Below the pieces are notes generated by a model. That model made no database searches and was not told where the DNA came from. It worked only from the letters and a program-made list of their open reading frames with translations. Shown one piece after another: positions 8,430-17,018 of a stretch of DNA of 64,000 nt (the stretch's first letter is position 1; each line of letters begins with the position of its first letter). Location: contig NZ_JAZIFY010000001.1 of NCBI RefSeq assembly GCF_036634195.1, forward strand, positions 3,110,501 through 3,174,500, written 5' to 3'. This DNA is from Streptomyces sp. P9-A4 (GTDB lineage Bacteria > Actinomycetota > Actinomycetes > Streptomycetales > Streptomycetaceae). Both the position numbers and the translations under genes were made by a program.

Positions 8430-9191
8430 TCAGAAGAGACTGACCCCGGCCAGCCAGCCGCCGTCGATCACGAACGGCTGGCCCGTGATGTACGCCGACT
8501 CCTCCCCGGTCAGGAAGAGCGCGAGGGCCGCCACCTCGTCCGGGCGCCCGATCCGCCCCAGCGGCACGAGCTTCCGGTACAGCTCGGCCGTGGCCGCCGG
8601 GTCCACGCCCTCCGGGTTGCTCATGGCGGTGTCGATCGCCCCCGGGCAGACCGCGTTCACCCGGATCCCCTTCGCGGCGAGCTCCAGGGCCGCGACCCTG
8701 GTCAGCCCGAGGACGGCGTGCTTGGAGGCCGCGTAGGCGCCGACCCCGGCCATCCCCGTGAGCCCCGTGTACGAGGAGGTGTTGACGATCGTGCCGCCGC
8801 CGGCCGCCGCGATCTCGGGCGCGACCGTCCGGATGCCCAGGAAGCAGCCGGTCTGGTTGACGGAGACAATCGCCTGGAACTCCTCCAGCGGGGTGGAGAG
8901 CAGTTCGTTGAAGCGGAGGATGCCGGCGTTGTTGACCAGCCCGTCGATCTTCCCGAACCGCTCCTTGGCGAAGGCCACGGCGGCGGCCCAGTCGGCCTCC
9001 TTCGTCACGTCCAGACGGACGTACCCGGCCCGCTCCTTCCCCAGCTCCTCGGCCAGCGCCTCACCGGCCTCGTCGAGGACGTCCGCGAGGACGACCCGGG
9101 CCCCTTCGGCGGCGAACAGCCGCGCCTCCTGCTCGCCCTGCCCGCGCGCCGCTCCGGTGACGAGGACGACCCGCCCGTCGAGTTTGCCCAT
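8430..9191 (-). CDS. SDR family NAD(P)-dependent oxidoreductase
   Basis: 253 aa classical short-chain dehydrogenase. The cofactor loop is TGAARGQGEQEARLF near the N-terminus, then NNAG, then the Ser / YAASK catalytic set (NTSSYTGL ... GAYAASKHAV), and the PG motif VCPGAIDT. It interconverts an alcohol and a ketone. It is the second gene of a two-gene minus-strand unit with the LLM F420 enzyme; the gap is 11 bp. The unit is led by a promoter holding two CTGACGG-type operators. Confidence 0.9.
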   Translation of the reverse strand: MGKLDGRVVLVTGAARGQGEQEARLFAAEGARVVLADVLDEAGEALAEELGKERAGYVRLDVTKEADWAAAVAFAKERFGKIDGLVNNAGILRFNELLSTPLEEFQAIVSVNQTGCFLGIRTVAPEIAAAGGGTIVNTSSYTGLTGMAGVGAYAASKHAVLGLTRVAALELAAKGIRVNAVCPGAIDTAMSNPEGVDPAATAELYRKLVPLGRIGRPDEVAALALFLTGEESAYITGQPFVIDGGWLAGVSLF

Positions 9192-9202
9192 GTCCGTACT
9201 CC

Positions 9203-10120
9203 CTACAGGTGAGGGGCGACCTCCGTGCCGAAGGCCGCCATCTGGTCGATGAGTTCGGTACGGCTCCGGGAGCGGAACCGGACCTGGATCTGGTGCACGC
9301 CCATCTCCCCGTACGCGCGCAGGGAGGCGGCGATCTCCTCCGGCGCGCCGGTCAGGGTGCGCCGGCCGACCCGCCAGGCGGGCGTGCCGACGTAGAGCGG
9401 CTCGGCGATGGCGCCGACGGTGATCGGCTCGGCGATCCCGGCCTCGGCGCGGAGCCTCAGCAGCTTCTGGATCCGCTCGGCGAGCTGCTCGCGCGGGTCG
9501 CCCTGCGGAAGCCAGCCGTCGCCCTTGAGCGCGGCGCGGCGCACGGCGGCCGGGGAGGAGCCTCCCACCCAGAGCGGGACCCGCACCTGCGCGGGCCGGG
9601 GCCGCTGGCCCAGGTCCTTGAAGGCGAACCGCTCCCCCAGGTGCTCCGGGTACTCCTCGGGACCGAGCGCGGCCCGCAGCGCGTCGACGGTCTCGTCGAG
9701 CACGGCGCCCCGGCGCGCGAAGTCCACGCCGAGCGCCTCGAACTCCTCCTGGACGTGCCCGGCGCCGACCCCGAGGACCAGCCGGCCGCCGGAGAGGTGG
9801 TCGAGCGTCGCGTACGCCTTGGCGGTGACGAGCGGGTGGCGCAGCCCGACGACGGCGACGTGCGAGAGGAGCCGGACCCGCCGGGTGGCGGCGGCGAGGA
9901 AGGAGAGCGTGGCGACCGGGTCGTACCAGACGGTGCTCATGGCCTCGGCGAGCCGGCGCGGGATGGCGACGTGGTCGCAGCTCGCGAGGTAGTCGAAGCC
10001 GTACTCCTCGGCGGCCCGCGCGACGGCCAGCAGATCACCGGGCCCGGCGTCCGCCTCCCAGGGCTCGGCGTAGAGCACGGACTGCGACTGAACGGGCAAC
10101 TGCATCCCGTAGACCACCAT
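9203..10120 (-). CDS. LLM class F420-dependent oxidoreductase
   Basis: 305 aa luciferase-like barrel. Signature segments are FDYLASCDHVAIP, KAYATLDHLSGGRLVLGVGAG and PLWVGGSSPAAVRRAALKGDGWLP, which are typical of the short F420-dependent subgroup common in mycobacteria and Streptomyces. It would use F420 or F420H2 for hydride transfer. It is first in the unit with the SDR. Two operators in the 117-bp upstream gap put it in the same inferred regulon as the thiolase and FadD genes. Confidence 0.87.
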   Translation of the reverse strand: MVVYGMQLPVQSQSVLYAEPWEADAGPGDLLAVARAAEEYGFDYLASCDHVAIPRRLAEAMSTVWYDPVATLSFLAAATRRVRLLSHVAVVGLRHPLVTAKAYATLDHLSGGRLVLGVGAGHVQEEFEALGVDFARRGAVLDETVDALRAALGPEEYPEHLGERFAFKDLGQRPRPAQVRVPLWVGGSSPAAVRRAALKGDGWLPQGDPREQLAERIQKLLRLRAEAGIAEPITVGAIAEPLYVGTPAWRVGRRTLTGAPEEIAASLRAYGEMGVHQIQVRFRSRSRTELIDQMAAFGTEVAPHL

Positions 10121-10142
10121 GGGACCTCCTCGACACCGCCGC

Positions 10143-10157
10143 CTGACGGACCGTCAC
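10143..10157. promoter_or_regulatory. CTGACGG-type operator 3
   Basis: Core TGACGG-A-CCGTCA (10144-10156) is a perfect palindrome, 24 bp upstream of the F420 enzyme start. Confidence 0.65.
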
Positions 10158-10184
10158 TTCAATGGGCGGGGCCCATGCTCGTAT

Positions 10185-10199
10185 CTGACGGTCCATCAG
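10185..10199. promoter_or_regulatory. CTGACGG-type operator 4
   Basis: CTGACGG-T-CCATCAG, one mismatch from perfect symmetry, centred 42 bp from operator 3 in the same intergenic region. Confidence 0.6.
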
Positions 10200-10237
10200 G
10201 CAAGGGGTGGGGGCGACCCGGCCGGGCGCCCGTCGGG

Positions 10238-11482
10238 TCAGGGGGCCCAGAGGCCGTCCTTCGTGAGACCCAGGAGGTCGATCGCGTTGCCTCGGACGAT
10301 GCGGTCGACGACGTCCGGGGCCAGGTGGCCCATCTGCGCCTCACCGACCTCCCGCGACTTGGGCCAGGTCGAGTCCGAGTGCGGGTAGTCCGTCTCGTAC
10401 AGGACGTTCCCCGCCCCGATCGCGTCGAGGTTCCGCAGCCCGAACGCGTCGTCGAAGAAGCAGCCGAAGACATGCCCGGCGAACAGCTCCGACGGCGGGC
10501 GCAGCACCTTGTCCGCGACCCCGCCCCAGCCCCGGTTCTCCTCCCAGACGACGTCCGCGCGCTCCAGGATGTACGGGATCCAGCCGATCTGCCCCTCCGC
10601 GTACATGATCTTCAGGTTGGGGAAGCGCTCGAACTTGCCGCTCATCAGCCAGTCGACCATCGAGAAACAGCAGTTGGCGAAGGTGATCGTGGAGCCGACG
10701 GCCGGCGGGGCGTCGGCCGAGGTGGACGGCATCCGGCTGGACGAGCCGATGTGCATGGCGATGACCGTGCCGGTCTCGTCGCAGGCCCGGAAGAAGGGGT
10801 CCCAGTGGTCGGTGTGGACCGAGGGGAGCCCGAGGTGCGGCGGGATCTCCGAGAACGCCACGGCCCGCACCCCGCGCGCGGCGTTGCGGCGCACCTCGGC
10901 GGCGGCCAGCTCCGGGTCCCAGAGCGGGATGAGCGTGAGCGGGATCAGCCGCCCGTGGGCCTCGGGCCCGCACCACTCCTCCACCATCCAGTCGTTGTAC
11001 GCGCGGACGCAGAGCAGCCCCAGCTCTCGATCGCTCGCCTCGGTGAAGGTCTGCCCGCAGAAGCGGGGGAAGGTGGGGAAGCAGAGCGCGGACTGGACGT
11101 GGTTGACGTCCATGTCGGCCAGCCGGTCGGGCACCGAGTGCGAACCCGGCCGCATCTGCTCGTACGTGATGACTTCGAGGCGTATCTCGTCCCGGTCGTA
11201 GCCGACGGCGGTGTCGAGCCGGGTGAGGGGCCGGTGCAGGTCCTCGTAGACCCACCAGTCGCCGACCGGGCCCTCGTCGCCCTTGGCCCCCATGACCGGG
11301 GCGAACTTCCCGCCGAGGAAGGTCATCTCCTTCAGCGGGGCGCGGACGATCCGGGGACCGGTGTCGTGGTACCGGGACGGAAGCCGGTCCCGCCAGACGT
11401 GCGGGGGCTCCACGGTGTGGTCGTCCACCGAGATGATCCTCGGGAACGTCTCGGTGCTCTCCGTGCTCTCCATGCTCTCCAT
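10238..11482 (-). CDS. Amidohydrolase family protein (amidohydrolase_2 type)
   Basis: About 414 aa. The early ISVDDHTVEPPHVW segment carries the first metal ligands in the D-x-H form of the amidohydrolase_2/ACMSD-like group. IAMHIG and the late ETDYPHSDSTWPKS supply the others. Members include decarboxylases and C-C or C-N hydrolases for aromatic and related acids. Two ATGs (11482 and 11473) give N-termini MESMEST or MESTEST; I chose the first. A perfect CTGACGG-T-CCGTCAG operator lies 22 bp upstream. Confidence 0.85.
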   Translation of the reverse strand: MESMESTESTETFPRIISVDDHTVEPPHVWRDRLPSRYHDTGPRIVRAPLKEMTFLGGKFAPVMGAKGDEGPVGDWWVYEDLHRPLTRLDTAVGYDRDEIRLEVITYEQMRPGSHSVPDRLADMDVNHVQSALCFPTFPRFCGQTFTEASDRELGLLCVRAYNDWMVEEWCGPEAHGRLIPLTLIPLWDPELAAAEVRRNAARGVRAVAFSEIPPHLGLPSVHTDHWDPFFRACDETGTVIAMHIGSSSRMPSTSADAPPAVGSTITFANCCFSMVDWLMSGKFERFPNLKIMYAEGQIGWIPYILERADVVWEENRGWGGVADKVLRPPSELFAGHVFGCFFDDAFGLRNLDAIGAGNVLYETDYPHSDSTWPKSREVGEAQMGHLAPDVVDRIVRGNAIDLLGLTKDGLWAP

Positions 11483-11503
11483 GGCTTTCACGGTAGCGTT
11501 GAT

Positions 11504-11518
11504 CTGACGGTCCGTCAG
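11504..11518. promoter_or_regulatory. CTGACGG-type operator 5 (perfect)
   Basis: CTGACGG-T-CCGTCAG, the only fully symmetric 15-bp copy in the window. It lies just upstream of the amidohydrolase and about 130 bp upstream of the divergent afsR-like gene, so it could influence both. Confidence 0.65.
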
Positions 11519-11650
11519 CTGTCGTGCCGTACAACGGTCGCGCAACGGCCTCGTACCGGCCCTGCCCCGGGTCCCACCCGATGCTGACGGACTCCCTCCG
11601 GACAAGGCAGACTGTCCTGGGCGAAACCAGCGGTAAGGGCAGGGGGAGCT

Positions 11651-14600
11651 ATGGAGCGTGAAGACGGGCCGCGCGTTCCGGTGCAGCGGGCTCCGAGGAA
11701 GGGCGCGGGGTCGGGTTCCGACGTGAGTACGGGCGCGGACACGGGTCCCGACATGGGTACGGGCGCGGGTTCCGGCGTGGCCGACGGCTCCGGCGCCGAG
11801 CTGCGTTTCGGCGTGCTCGGCCCCGTCCGTGCCTGGCGCGACGGCGCCCCCGTCCCCACCGGCTCCCCTCAGCAGCGCGCACTGCTCGCCGCCCTGCTCC
11901 TGCGCGGCGGGCGGACCGCCACCGCGCACGAGCTGATCGACGCGCTCTGGGGCGAGGAACCCCCCTCGCAGGCGCTCGCGGCGGTCCGTACGTACGCCTC
12001 CCGGCTCCGCAAGGCCCTCGACCCGAAGGTCCTGGTCAGCGAGTCCGGCGGCTACGCCCTGCGGACCTCCGCCGCCGCGCTCGACCTGACCGCCGCCCAG
12101 GAACTGGCCGCGGAGGCCGAGAAGCTGCGCGCCGCCGGGGACCGGACGGCCGCCCGCGCGCGGCTCGCGGAGGCGCTCGACCTGTGGGACGGCGAGGTGC
12201 TGGCCTCCGTACCGGGGCCGTACGCCGAGACGCAGCGGACCCGCCTGGAGGAATGGCGGCTCACGCTCCTCGAAACCCGTCTGGACATCGACCTGGAGAT
12301 CGGCGCGCACGCGGAGGCCGTGTCCGAGCTGACCGCGCTCACCGCCGCGCACCCGCTGCGGGAGCGCCTGCGCGAACTCCTCATGCTGGCGCTCTACCGC
12401 AGCGGACGGCAGGCGGAGGCGCTCGCCGTGTACGCCGACACCCGCCGGCTCCTCGCCGACGAGCTGGGCGTCGACCCCACTCCCGAACTCTCCCGGCTCC
12501 AGCAGCGCATCCTCCAGGCCGACGCCGAACTGGCCCGGCCGGTCGAGGAGGCCGCCCCGGCGGCGGCTCCCGTCGCCCGCCCGGCCCAACTCCCGGCGAC
12601 GGTGCCGGACTTCACGGGCCGGGTCTCGTGCGTACGGGAACTCGGCGCCCGGCTGGCCACCGCCGAGGGCCATGTCATGGCGGTCTCGGCGCTCGCGGGC
12701 ATCGGCGGCGTCGGCAAGACGACGCTCGCGGTGCACGTGGCGCACGAGGCCCGGCCGCACTTCCCGGACGGGCAGCTGTACGTGGACCTCCAGGGCGCGG
12801 GCTCGCGGGCCGCCGCGCCGGAGACGGTCCTCGGCTCGTTCCTCCGGGCGCTCGGCACCCCGGATTCGGCCATCCCGGACTCCCTCGACGACCGGGCGGC
12901 GCTGTACCGCTCGACGCTCGACGGCCGCCGGGTCCTGGTCCTCCTGGACAACGCCCGCGACGCCGCCCAGATCCGGCCACTGCTGCCCGGCACGGCGGGC
13001 TGCGCGGCGCTCGTCACCAGCCGGATCCGGATGGTCGACCTGGCGGGCGCGCACCTGGTGGACCTGGACGTGATGTCCCCGGACGAGGCACTCCAGCTGT
13101 TCACCCGGATCGTGGGCGAGGAGCGGGTGCGGTCGGAGCGCGAGGCGGCCCTCGACGTGGTCGCGGCCTGCGGTTTCCTCCCGCTCGCGATCCGCATCGC
13201 GGCGTCCCGGCTGGCGGCCCGCCGCACCTGGACGGTCTCGGTGCTCGCGGCGAAGCTGGCGGACGAGCGCCGGCGGCTCGACGAGCTCCAGGCGGGTGAC
13301 CTGGCGGTCAAGGCGACCTTCGAACTCGGCTACGGGCAACTGGAACCGGCCCAGGCGCGCGCGTTCCGGCTGCTCGGCCTGGCCGACGGCCCGGACATCT
13401 CGCTCGCGGCGGCGGCGGCGGTCCTGGACCTGCCGCAGTGGGACACGGAAGACCTCCTGGAAGCCCTGGTGGACACGTCCCTCCTGGAGTCGGCGGCGCC
13501 GGGCCGGTACCGGTACCACGACCTGGTCCGCCTCTACGCGCGCGCGTGCGCCGACCGCGACGAGCAGCCCCCGTCGGAGAAGGAGGCGGCGCTCTCCCGG
13601 CTCCTGGACTTCTACCTCTCGACGGCGGCGCGGGTGTACGCGATCGAGCGCCCCGGCGACCGGCTGGTCGACCACCTGGAACCCACGGCGTACGAGGGCC
13701 TCGCCTTCACCGACCGCCACGAGGCCCAGGACTGGCTGTACGCCGAGGCGAACTGCCTCCTGGCCACGGTCCGCCGGTCGGCCTCGTCCCCGGGCACCCT
13801 CCGCCGCGCGGTGGACCTGCTGTGGGCGTCGCTGGACCTGGCGGAGTCGGGCGCGAACTCGAAGGAGTACGAGGCGGTGGCGACGGTGCTGCGGGGGGCG
13901 GCGGGCAGGGGCGGCGACGTCCGGGCGGAGTGCCGGGCCTCGATCACCCTCGCCTACGGGCACCACGTCTCGGGCCGTTTCACCCAGGCCGACGAGGAAG
14001 CCCGGATCGCCATGCGGCTGGCCACCTCGGTGGGCGACACACTGCCGCTGTGCTGGGCGCCCAACATCCTGGGCGTCATGGCGTTCTACCAGAACAACCA
14101 CACCGAGGCGGAAGGGCACTTCACCCGTGCCATCGAGTACTTCCGCAGTTGCGAGGACCTGGCCGGCGAGGCCAGCGCCCTGTGCAACCTGTCGCGCATC
14201 TACCTGATCACCGGCCGCACGGACAGCGCGGTACGCCTCGCCCATCAGGGCACGGACATGTACGACGCCCTCGGACACGCCCTGAAGGGCGCCAACGGCC
14301 GCTACGCGCTGGGCATGGCCCTGGCGCAGAGCGGTCAGTTCGGTGCCGCCGCCGAACGTCTCAGGGAGGCCCTGGCCGTCTTCCGCGACAGCCGCCAGCG
14401 GCTCTGGGAGGGCATGACGCTGTACCGGCTCGCCGAGGCCGAGGTCACGGAAGGCCGGTACGCACAGGCCGCGTCGAACGCGGAGATGGCCCTGACCGTG
14501 CTGCGCGGCATCGGAGGCGAGTGGCGGCGGGGCAACGTCCTCACGGTGCTCGGCCGGGCCCTCAGCGGCATCGGCCAGACGGGTCGCGCCGAAGTCTGCT

Positions 14601-14689
14601 GGCGCGACGCGCTGGAGGTCTTCGACGCCCTGGGGTCCCCGGAGGCCGAGGCCGTACGGAGGCTGCTCAATCCGGCGGCGGTCGCCTGA
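11651..14689 (+). CDS. afsR: AfsR-like SARP-family global regulator
   Basis: 1012 aa. After a variable Gly/Ser/Thr-rich N-terminus (1-50) comes a winged-helix OmpR-like DNA-binding domain (about 50-145, ELRFGVLGPVRAW ... LIDALWGEE ... YASRLRKAL). A bacterial transcriptional activation domain follows (about 150-290), then an NB-ARC/STAND ATPase with P-loop AGIGGVGKTTLA near residue 350, then C-terminal TPR-like helices. S. coelicolor AfsR (993 aa) has this order, is phosphorylated by AfsK and activates afsS. The afsS-like gene follows directly, and afsK- and kbpA-like genes lie at 20.7-24.1 kb, which supports orthology. The ATG has a GGGGAGC ribosome site. Confidence 0.88.
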   Translation: MEREDGPRVPVQRAPRKGAGSGSDVSTGADTGPDMGTGAGSGVADGSGAELRFGVLGPVRAWRDGAPVPTGSPQQRALLAALLLRGGRTATAHELIDALWGEEPPSQALAAVRTYASRLRKALDPKVLVSESGGYALRTSAAALDLTAAQELAAEAEKLRAAGDRTAARARLAEALDLWDGEVLASVPGPYAETQRTRLEEWRLTLLETRLDIDLEIGAHAEAVSELTALTAAHPLRERLRELLMLALYRSGRQAEALAVYADTRRLLADELGVDPTPELSRLQQRILQADAELARPVEEAAPAAAPVARPAQLPATVPDFTGRVSCVRELGARLATAEGHVMAVSALAGIGGVGKTTLAVHVAHEARPHFPDGQLYVDLQGAGSRAAAPETVLGSFLRALGTPDSAIPDSLDDRAALYRSTLDGRRVLVLLDNARDAAQIRPLLPGTAGCAALVTSRIRMVDLAGAHLVDLDVMSPDEALQLFTRIVGEERVRSEREAALDVVAACGFLPLAIRIAASRLAARRTWTVSVLAAKLADERRRLDELQAGDLAVKATFELGYGQLEPAQARAFRLLGLADGPDISLAAAAAVLDLPQWDTEDLLEALVDTSLLESAAPGRYRYHDLVRLYARACADRDEQPPSEKEAALSRLLDFYLSTAARVYAIERPGDRLVDHLEPTAYEGLAFTDRHEAQDWLYAEANCLLATVRRSASSPGTLRRAVDLLWASLDLAESGANSKEYEAVATVLRGAAGRGGDVRAECRASITLAYGHHVSGRFTQADEEARIAMRLATSVGDTLPLCWAPNILGVMAFYQNNHTEAEGHFTRAIEYFRSCEDLAGEASALCNLSRIYLITGRTDSAVRLAHQGTDMYDALGHALKGANGRYALGMALAQSGQFGAAAERLREALAVFRDSRQRLWEGMTLYRLAEAEVTEGRYAQAASNAEMALTVLRGIGGEWRRGNVLTVLGRALSGIGQTGRAEVCWRDALEVFDALGSPEAEAVRRLLNPAAVA

Positions 14690-14704
14690 TCCTCCTGGCC
14701 TGGT

Positions 14705-14718
14705 CGTTCATCGTTCGT
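14705..14718 (+). promoter_or_regulatory. Candidate AfsR/PhoP-type direct repeat upstream of afsS
   Basis: Tandem heptamers CGTTCAT and CGTTCGT. SARP proteins bind short direct repeats near the -35 region, and AfsR and PhoP are known to bind overlapping GTTCA-type repeats in the S. coelicolor afsS promoter. A weak -10 candidate (TACCAG) is at 14742-14747. Exact match to the S. coelicolor site was not checked. Confidence 0.45.
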
Positions 14719-14806
14719 TTATCGCGGTCCGACATGCTCTGTACCAGTCGATCCGCCGCGTCGGGGGGGCAGACGGGTCGCGCAGAAGGCCCTCACTCGG
14801 ACGCAT

Positions 14807-14873
14807 TAGGGTGAGCGGCCCGGCAGAAGGGGCCCGACCGGCAGTCCACGGGGGAACAGCCGGACGGGCCCCT
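14807..14873 (+). promoter_or_regulatory. afsS leader: -10 candidate and hairpin
   Basis: TAGGGT at 14807-14812 could be a -10 hexamer. It is followed by a 14-bp stem (14828-14841 with 14860-14873; one A-A mismatch) around an 18-nt loop. The stem has AGGGGCCCG paired with CGGGCCCCT. It would lie in the afsS 5' leader and ends 39 nt before the GTG start. A terminator for afsR read-through is the alternative. Confidence 0.4.
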
Positions 14874-14912
14874 CGGCACCGACTCACCCGATTCTTCGAG
14901 AGGTTGCACACA

Positions 14913-15140
14913 GTGAGTGACGAGCGAACCGTCAGCCCCACCAACATCCACATCACCGGTGGCGAGACCACTGATGTGTCCACCAAGAACATCCACATCA
15001 CCGACGGTGAGGACGGCGCCGCGATAGCCGAGAAGATCGGCATCCACGTCACGGGCGAGGGCGAGGCGCCCGCCGCCACCGCCGACGCCACCAAGGCTCC
15101 GGAAGGCAACATCCACATCACCACCGAGCCGGCCAACTAA
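14913..15140 (+). CDS. afsS: AfsS-like small repeat protein
   Basis: 75 aa, acidic, Thr/Glu/Ala-rich. It carries four copies of an N/G-x-H-x-T motif at about 12- to 30-residue intervals: TNIHITGGE, KNIHITDGE, IGIHVTGEG and GNIHITTEP. S. coelicolor AfsS is a 63-aa protein, called sigma-factor-like, that also consists of short repeats containing an N-H-x-T core, and it lies directly downstream of afsR as here. AfsS raises antibiotic pathway expression, but its molecular activity is unresolved. The start GTG at 14913 has a GAGAGG ribosome site. Orthology rests on position and repeat style rather than on overall identity. Confidence 0.7.
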   Translation: MSDERTVSPTNIHITGGETTDVSTKNIHITDGEDGAAIAEKIGIHVTGEGEAPAATADATKAPEGNIHITTEPAN

Positions 15141-15311
15141 GCCACACCCGACGGGGAACGGTCACGGCGGCGACTTCGGGGGAGCCGCCGGGGCCGACCG
15201 CGGAGGACCGGTCGACGGGGGAGCACACGGGCCCGGGGGACGCCGGGAGGGATCCAGGGGGGAATCCACCCGGCAGGGCCCGTGCGCAACGCGATCGGAC
15301 CACCGCACACA

Positions 15312-15341
15312 GAAGGGGCCGGGCACCCGCCCGGCCCCTTC
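15312..15341. terminator. Bidirectional hairpin terminator
   Basis: Perfect 12-bp stem: 15312-15323 (GAAGGGGCCGGG) with 15330-15341 and a 6-nt loop. It lies between the converging afsS-like and fadD3-like genes. The rest of the 15141-15360 gap shows no gene. Confidence 0.8.
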
Positions 15342-15360
15342 GGCGTGCGCCGTCCCTGCC

Positions 15361-16935
15361 TCACGCCCCCGTCCTCAGCTCCCCCTTCACCACCTTCCCG
15401 CTCGCGTTCCTCGGGAGTTCCGTGACGAACTCGACCTCTCTCGGGACCTTGTAGTTGGCCATCTCCCGGCGGGACCAGGCGATCAGGTCGTCCGCCGTGA
15501 CGCGGGAGCCGGGGCGGCGGACCGCGAAGGCCTTGCCCACCTCGCCCAGGCGGGGGTCCGGGATGCCGATGACCGCGATGTCCGCGATGTCGGGGTGGAG
15601 GCCGAGGAGTTGTTCGATCTCCGCCGGGTAGGCGTTGAAGCCGCCGACGATGAACATGTCCTTGAGGCGGTCGGTGATGCGGAGGCTGCCGGTCTCGTCG
15701 AGGACGCCGATGTCTCCCGTGCTCAGCCAGCCGTCCTCGTCGATCGCCGCCGCCGTCGCCGCCTCGTCCTCGAAGTAGCCCCTCATCACGTGGTGGCCGC
15801 GGACCAGGACCTCGCCGGTGCCGGAGAGGCGGAGTTCGGTGCCGGGAATCGGGCGGCCGGAGGTCGAGGCGATCGTCTCGTCCGGGTCGTCGCGGCGGCA
15901 CATGGTGACGATGCCGCTCGCCTCGGAGAGCCCGTACGCCGTGAGGACGGTGCCGACGCCCATCTCGGAGCGGAGGCGTTCGACGAGGCGGAGCGGGACC
16001 ACGGCCGCGCCCGTCACGACCAGGCGGAGGGTGGAGAGCCCGTGGGCGGCGCGGGCCGGGTGGTCCAGGAGGGACTGGTGGAGGGTGGGCGGGCCGGGCA
16101 GGACGGTGATGCGTTCGGCGGCGATGTTGGCGAGGACGGTGTCGACGGTGAAGACGGACTGCGGGACGATCACCGCGCCCCGCATCAGGCAGGCGAGGAT
16201 GCCGGCCTTGTAGCCGAAGGTGTGGAAGAAGGGGTTGACCACGAGGTAGCGGTCGCCCTCCCGGAGCCCGGCCAGCTCGGACCAGATCGCGTAGCAGCGC
16301 AGGCTCTGGGCGTGGCTGATGACGGCGCCCTTGGGGCGGCCGGTGGTGCCGGAGGTGTAGATGATGTCGGAGGGGGCCGCGGGGTCGATGCCGTCGGCGC
16401 GGGCGCGGACGCGGTCGCCCGGGACGGCGTCGCCCTCCGCGAGGAAGGCCTTCAGTGTCGTCCAGCCCGCCTCGTCGGGGGCGGTGTCGCCGAGGACCAC
16501 CATGCGTTCCAGGTCGGGGAGCTCGATGCCCGAGCGGCGCAGGGAGGCCACGTACGAGGTGCCGAGGAAGGTGCCGGTGACGAAGAGCAGCCTGGCCCGG
16601 GAGCGCTGGAGGATCTGGGCGGCCTCGGTGCCCTTGAAGCGGGTGTTGAGGGGGACGAGGACCGCGCCGGCGGTGACCGCGCCGAGGGCGGAGACGATCC
16701 AGTCGAGGGTGTTGGGGGCCCAGACCGCGACCCGGTCCCCGGGCCGTACGCCGGTGGCGATGCAGCCGGCGGCGGCCCGCTCGACGCGTTCGCCGAGTTC
16801 GGCGTAGCTGACGCGGACGCGGCCGTCGACGACGGCCTCCCGCTGCCCGTAGCGTTCGGCCGCCGCCCGGACGAGCCCGGGGATCGTGCCCCATTCCAGG
16901 TCGCCGCGCGGGTCCCCAGCCGGGTCCATGTCCAT
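15361..16935 (-). CDS. FadD3-like acyl-CoA synthetase
   Basis: 524 aa ANL-superfamily ligase. AMP/ATP-binding P-loop IYTSGTTGRPKG, the AYGLSE motif, STGDIGVLDETG, and the C-terminal catalytic Lys in PRNASGKVVKGEL are all present. The N-terminal half, with PLNTRFKGTEAAQILQRS and GTFLGTSYVASL, closely resembles the FadD3 group. FadD3 activates the two-ring steroid propionate HIP in mycobacteria and rhodococci; here the acid is unknown. It is divergent from the thiolase operon over an 83-bp gap with two CTGACGG-type operators. Confidence 0.88.
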   Translation of the reverse strand: MDMDPAGDPRGDLEWGTIPGLVRAAAERYGQREAVVDGRVRVSYAELGERVERAAAGCIATGVRPGDRVAVWAPNTLDWIVSALGAVTAGAVLVPLNTRFKGTEAAQILQRSRARLLFVTGTFLGTSYVASLRRSGIELPDLERMVVLGDTAPDEAGWTTLKAFLAEGDAVPGDRVRARADGIDPAAPSDIIYTSGTTGRPKGAVISHAQSLRCYAIWSELAGLREGDRYLVVNPFFHTFGYKAGILACLMRGAVIVPQSVFTVDTVLANIAAERITVLPGPPTLHQSLLDHPARAAHGLSTLRLVVTGAAVVPLRLVERLRSEMGVGTVLTAYGLSEASGIVTMCRRDDPDETIASTSGRPIPGTELRLSGTGEVLVRGHHVMRGYFEDEAATAAAIDEDGWLSTGDIGVLDETGSLRITDRLKDMFIVGGFNAYPAEIEQLLGLHPDIADIAVIGIPDPRLGEVGKAFAVRRPGSRVTADDLIAWSRREMANYKVPREVEFVTELPRNASGKVVKGELRTGA

Positions 16936-16951
16936 GCCCCACCTCCGGTAG

Positions 16952-16966
16952 CTGACTATCCGTCAG
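16952..16966. promoter_or_regulatory. CTGACGG-type operator 6
   Basis: CTGACTA-T-CCGTCAG, 17 bp upstream of the FadD3-like start in the divergent promoter region. One half is a perfect CCGTCAG. Confidence 0.55.
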
Positions 16967-16978
16967 ATTAGTTGTAAC

Positions 16979-16993
16979 CTGACGCGCTGTCAG
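16979..16993. promoter_or_regulatory. CTGACGG-type operator 7
   Basis: CTGACGC-G-CTGTCAG, centred 27 bp from operator 6 and 26 bp upstream of the thiolase GTG. Confidence 0.5.
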
Positions 16994-17018
16994 CAGTGCT
17001 GCCCCATGAGGAGGTTCG

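Noticed and set aside
10238..14278. Very long minus-strand open frame across the afsR region
   Set aside because: It results from GC-rich third positions antisense to afsR. Conserved sequence occurs only in the first about 414 codons of the amidohydrolase.
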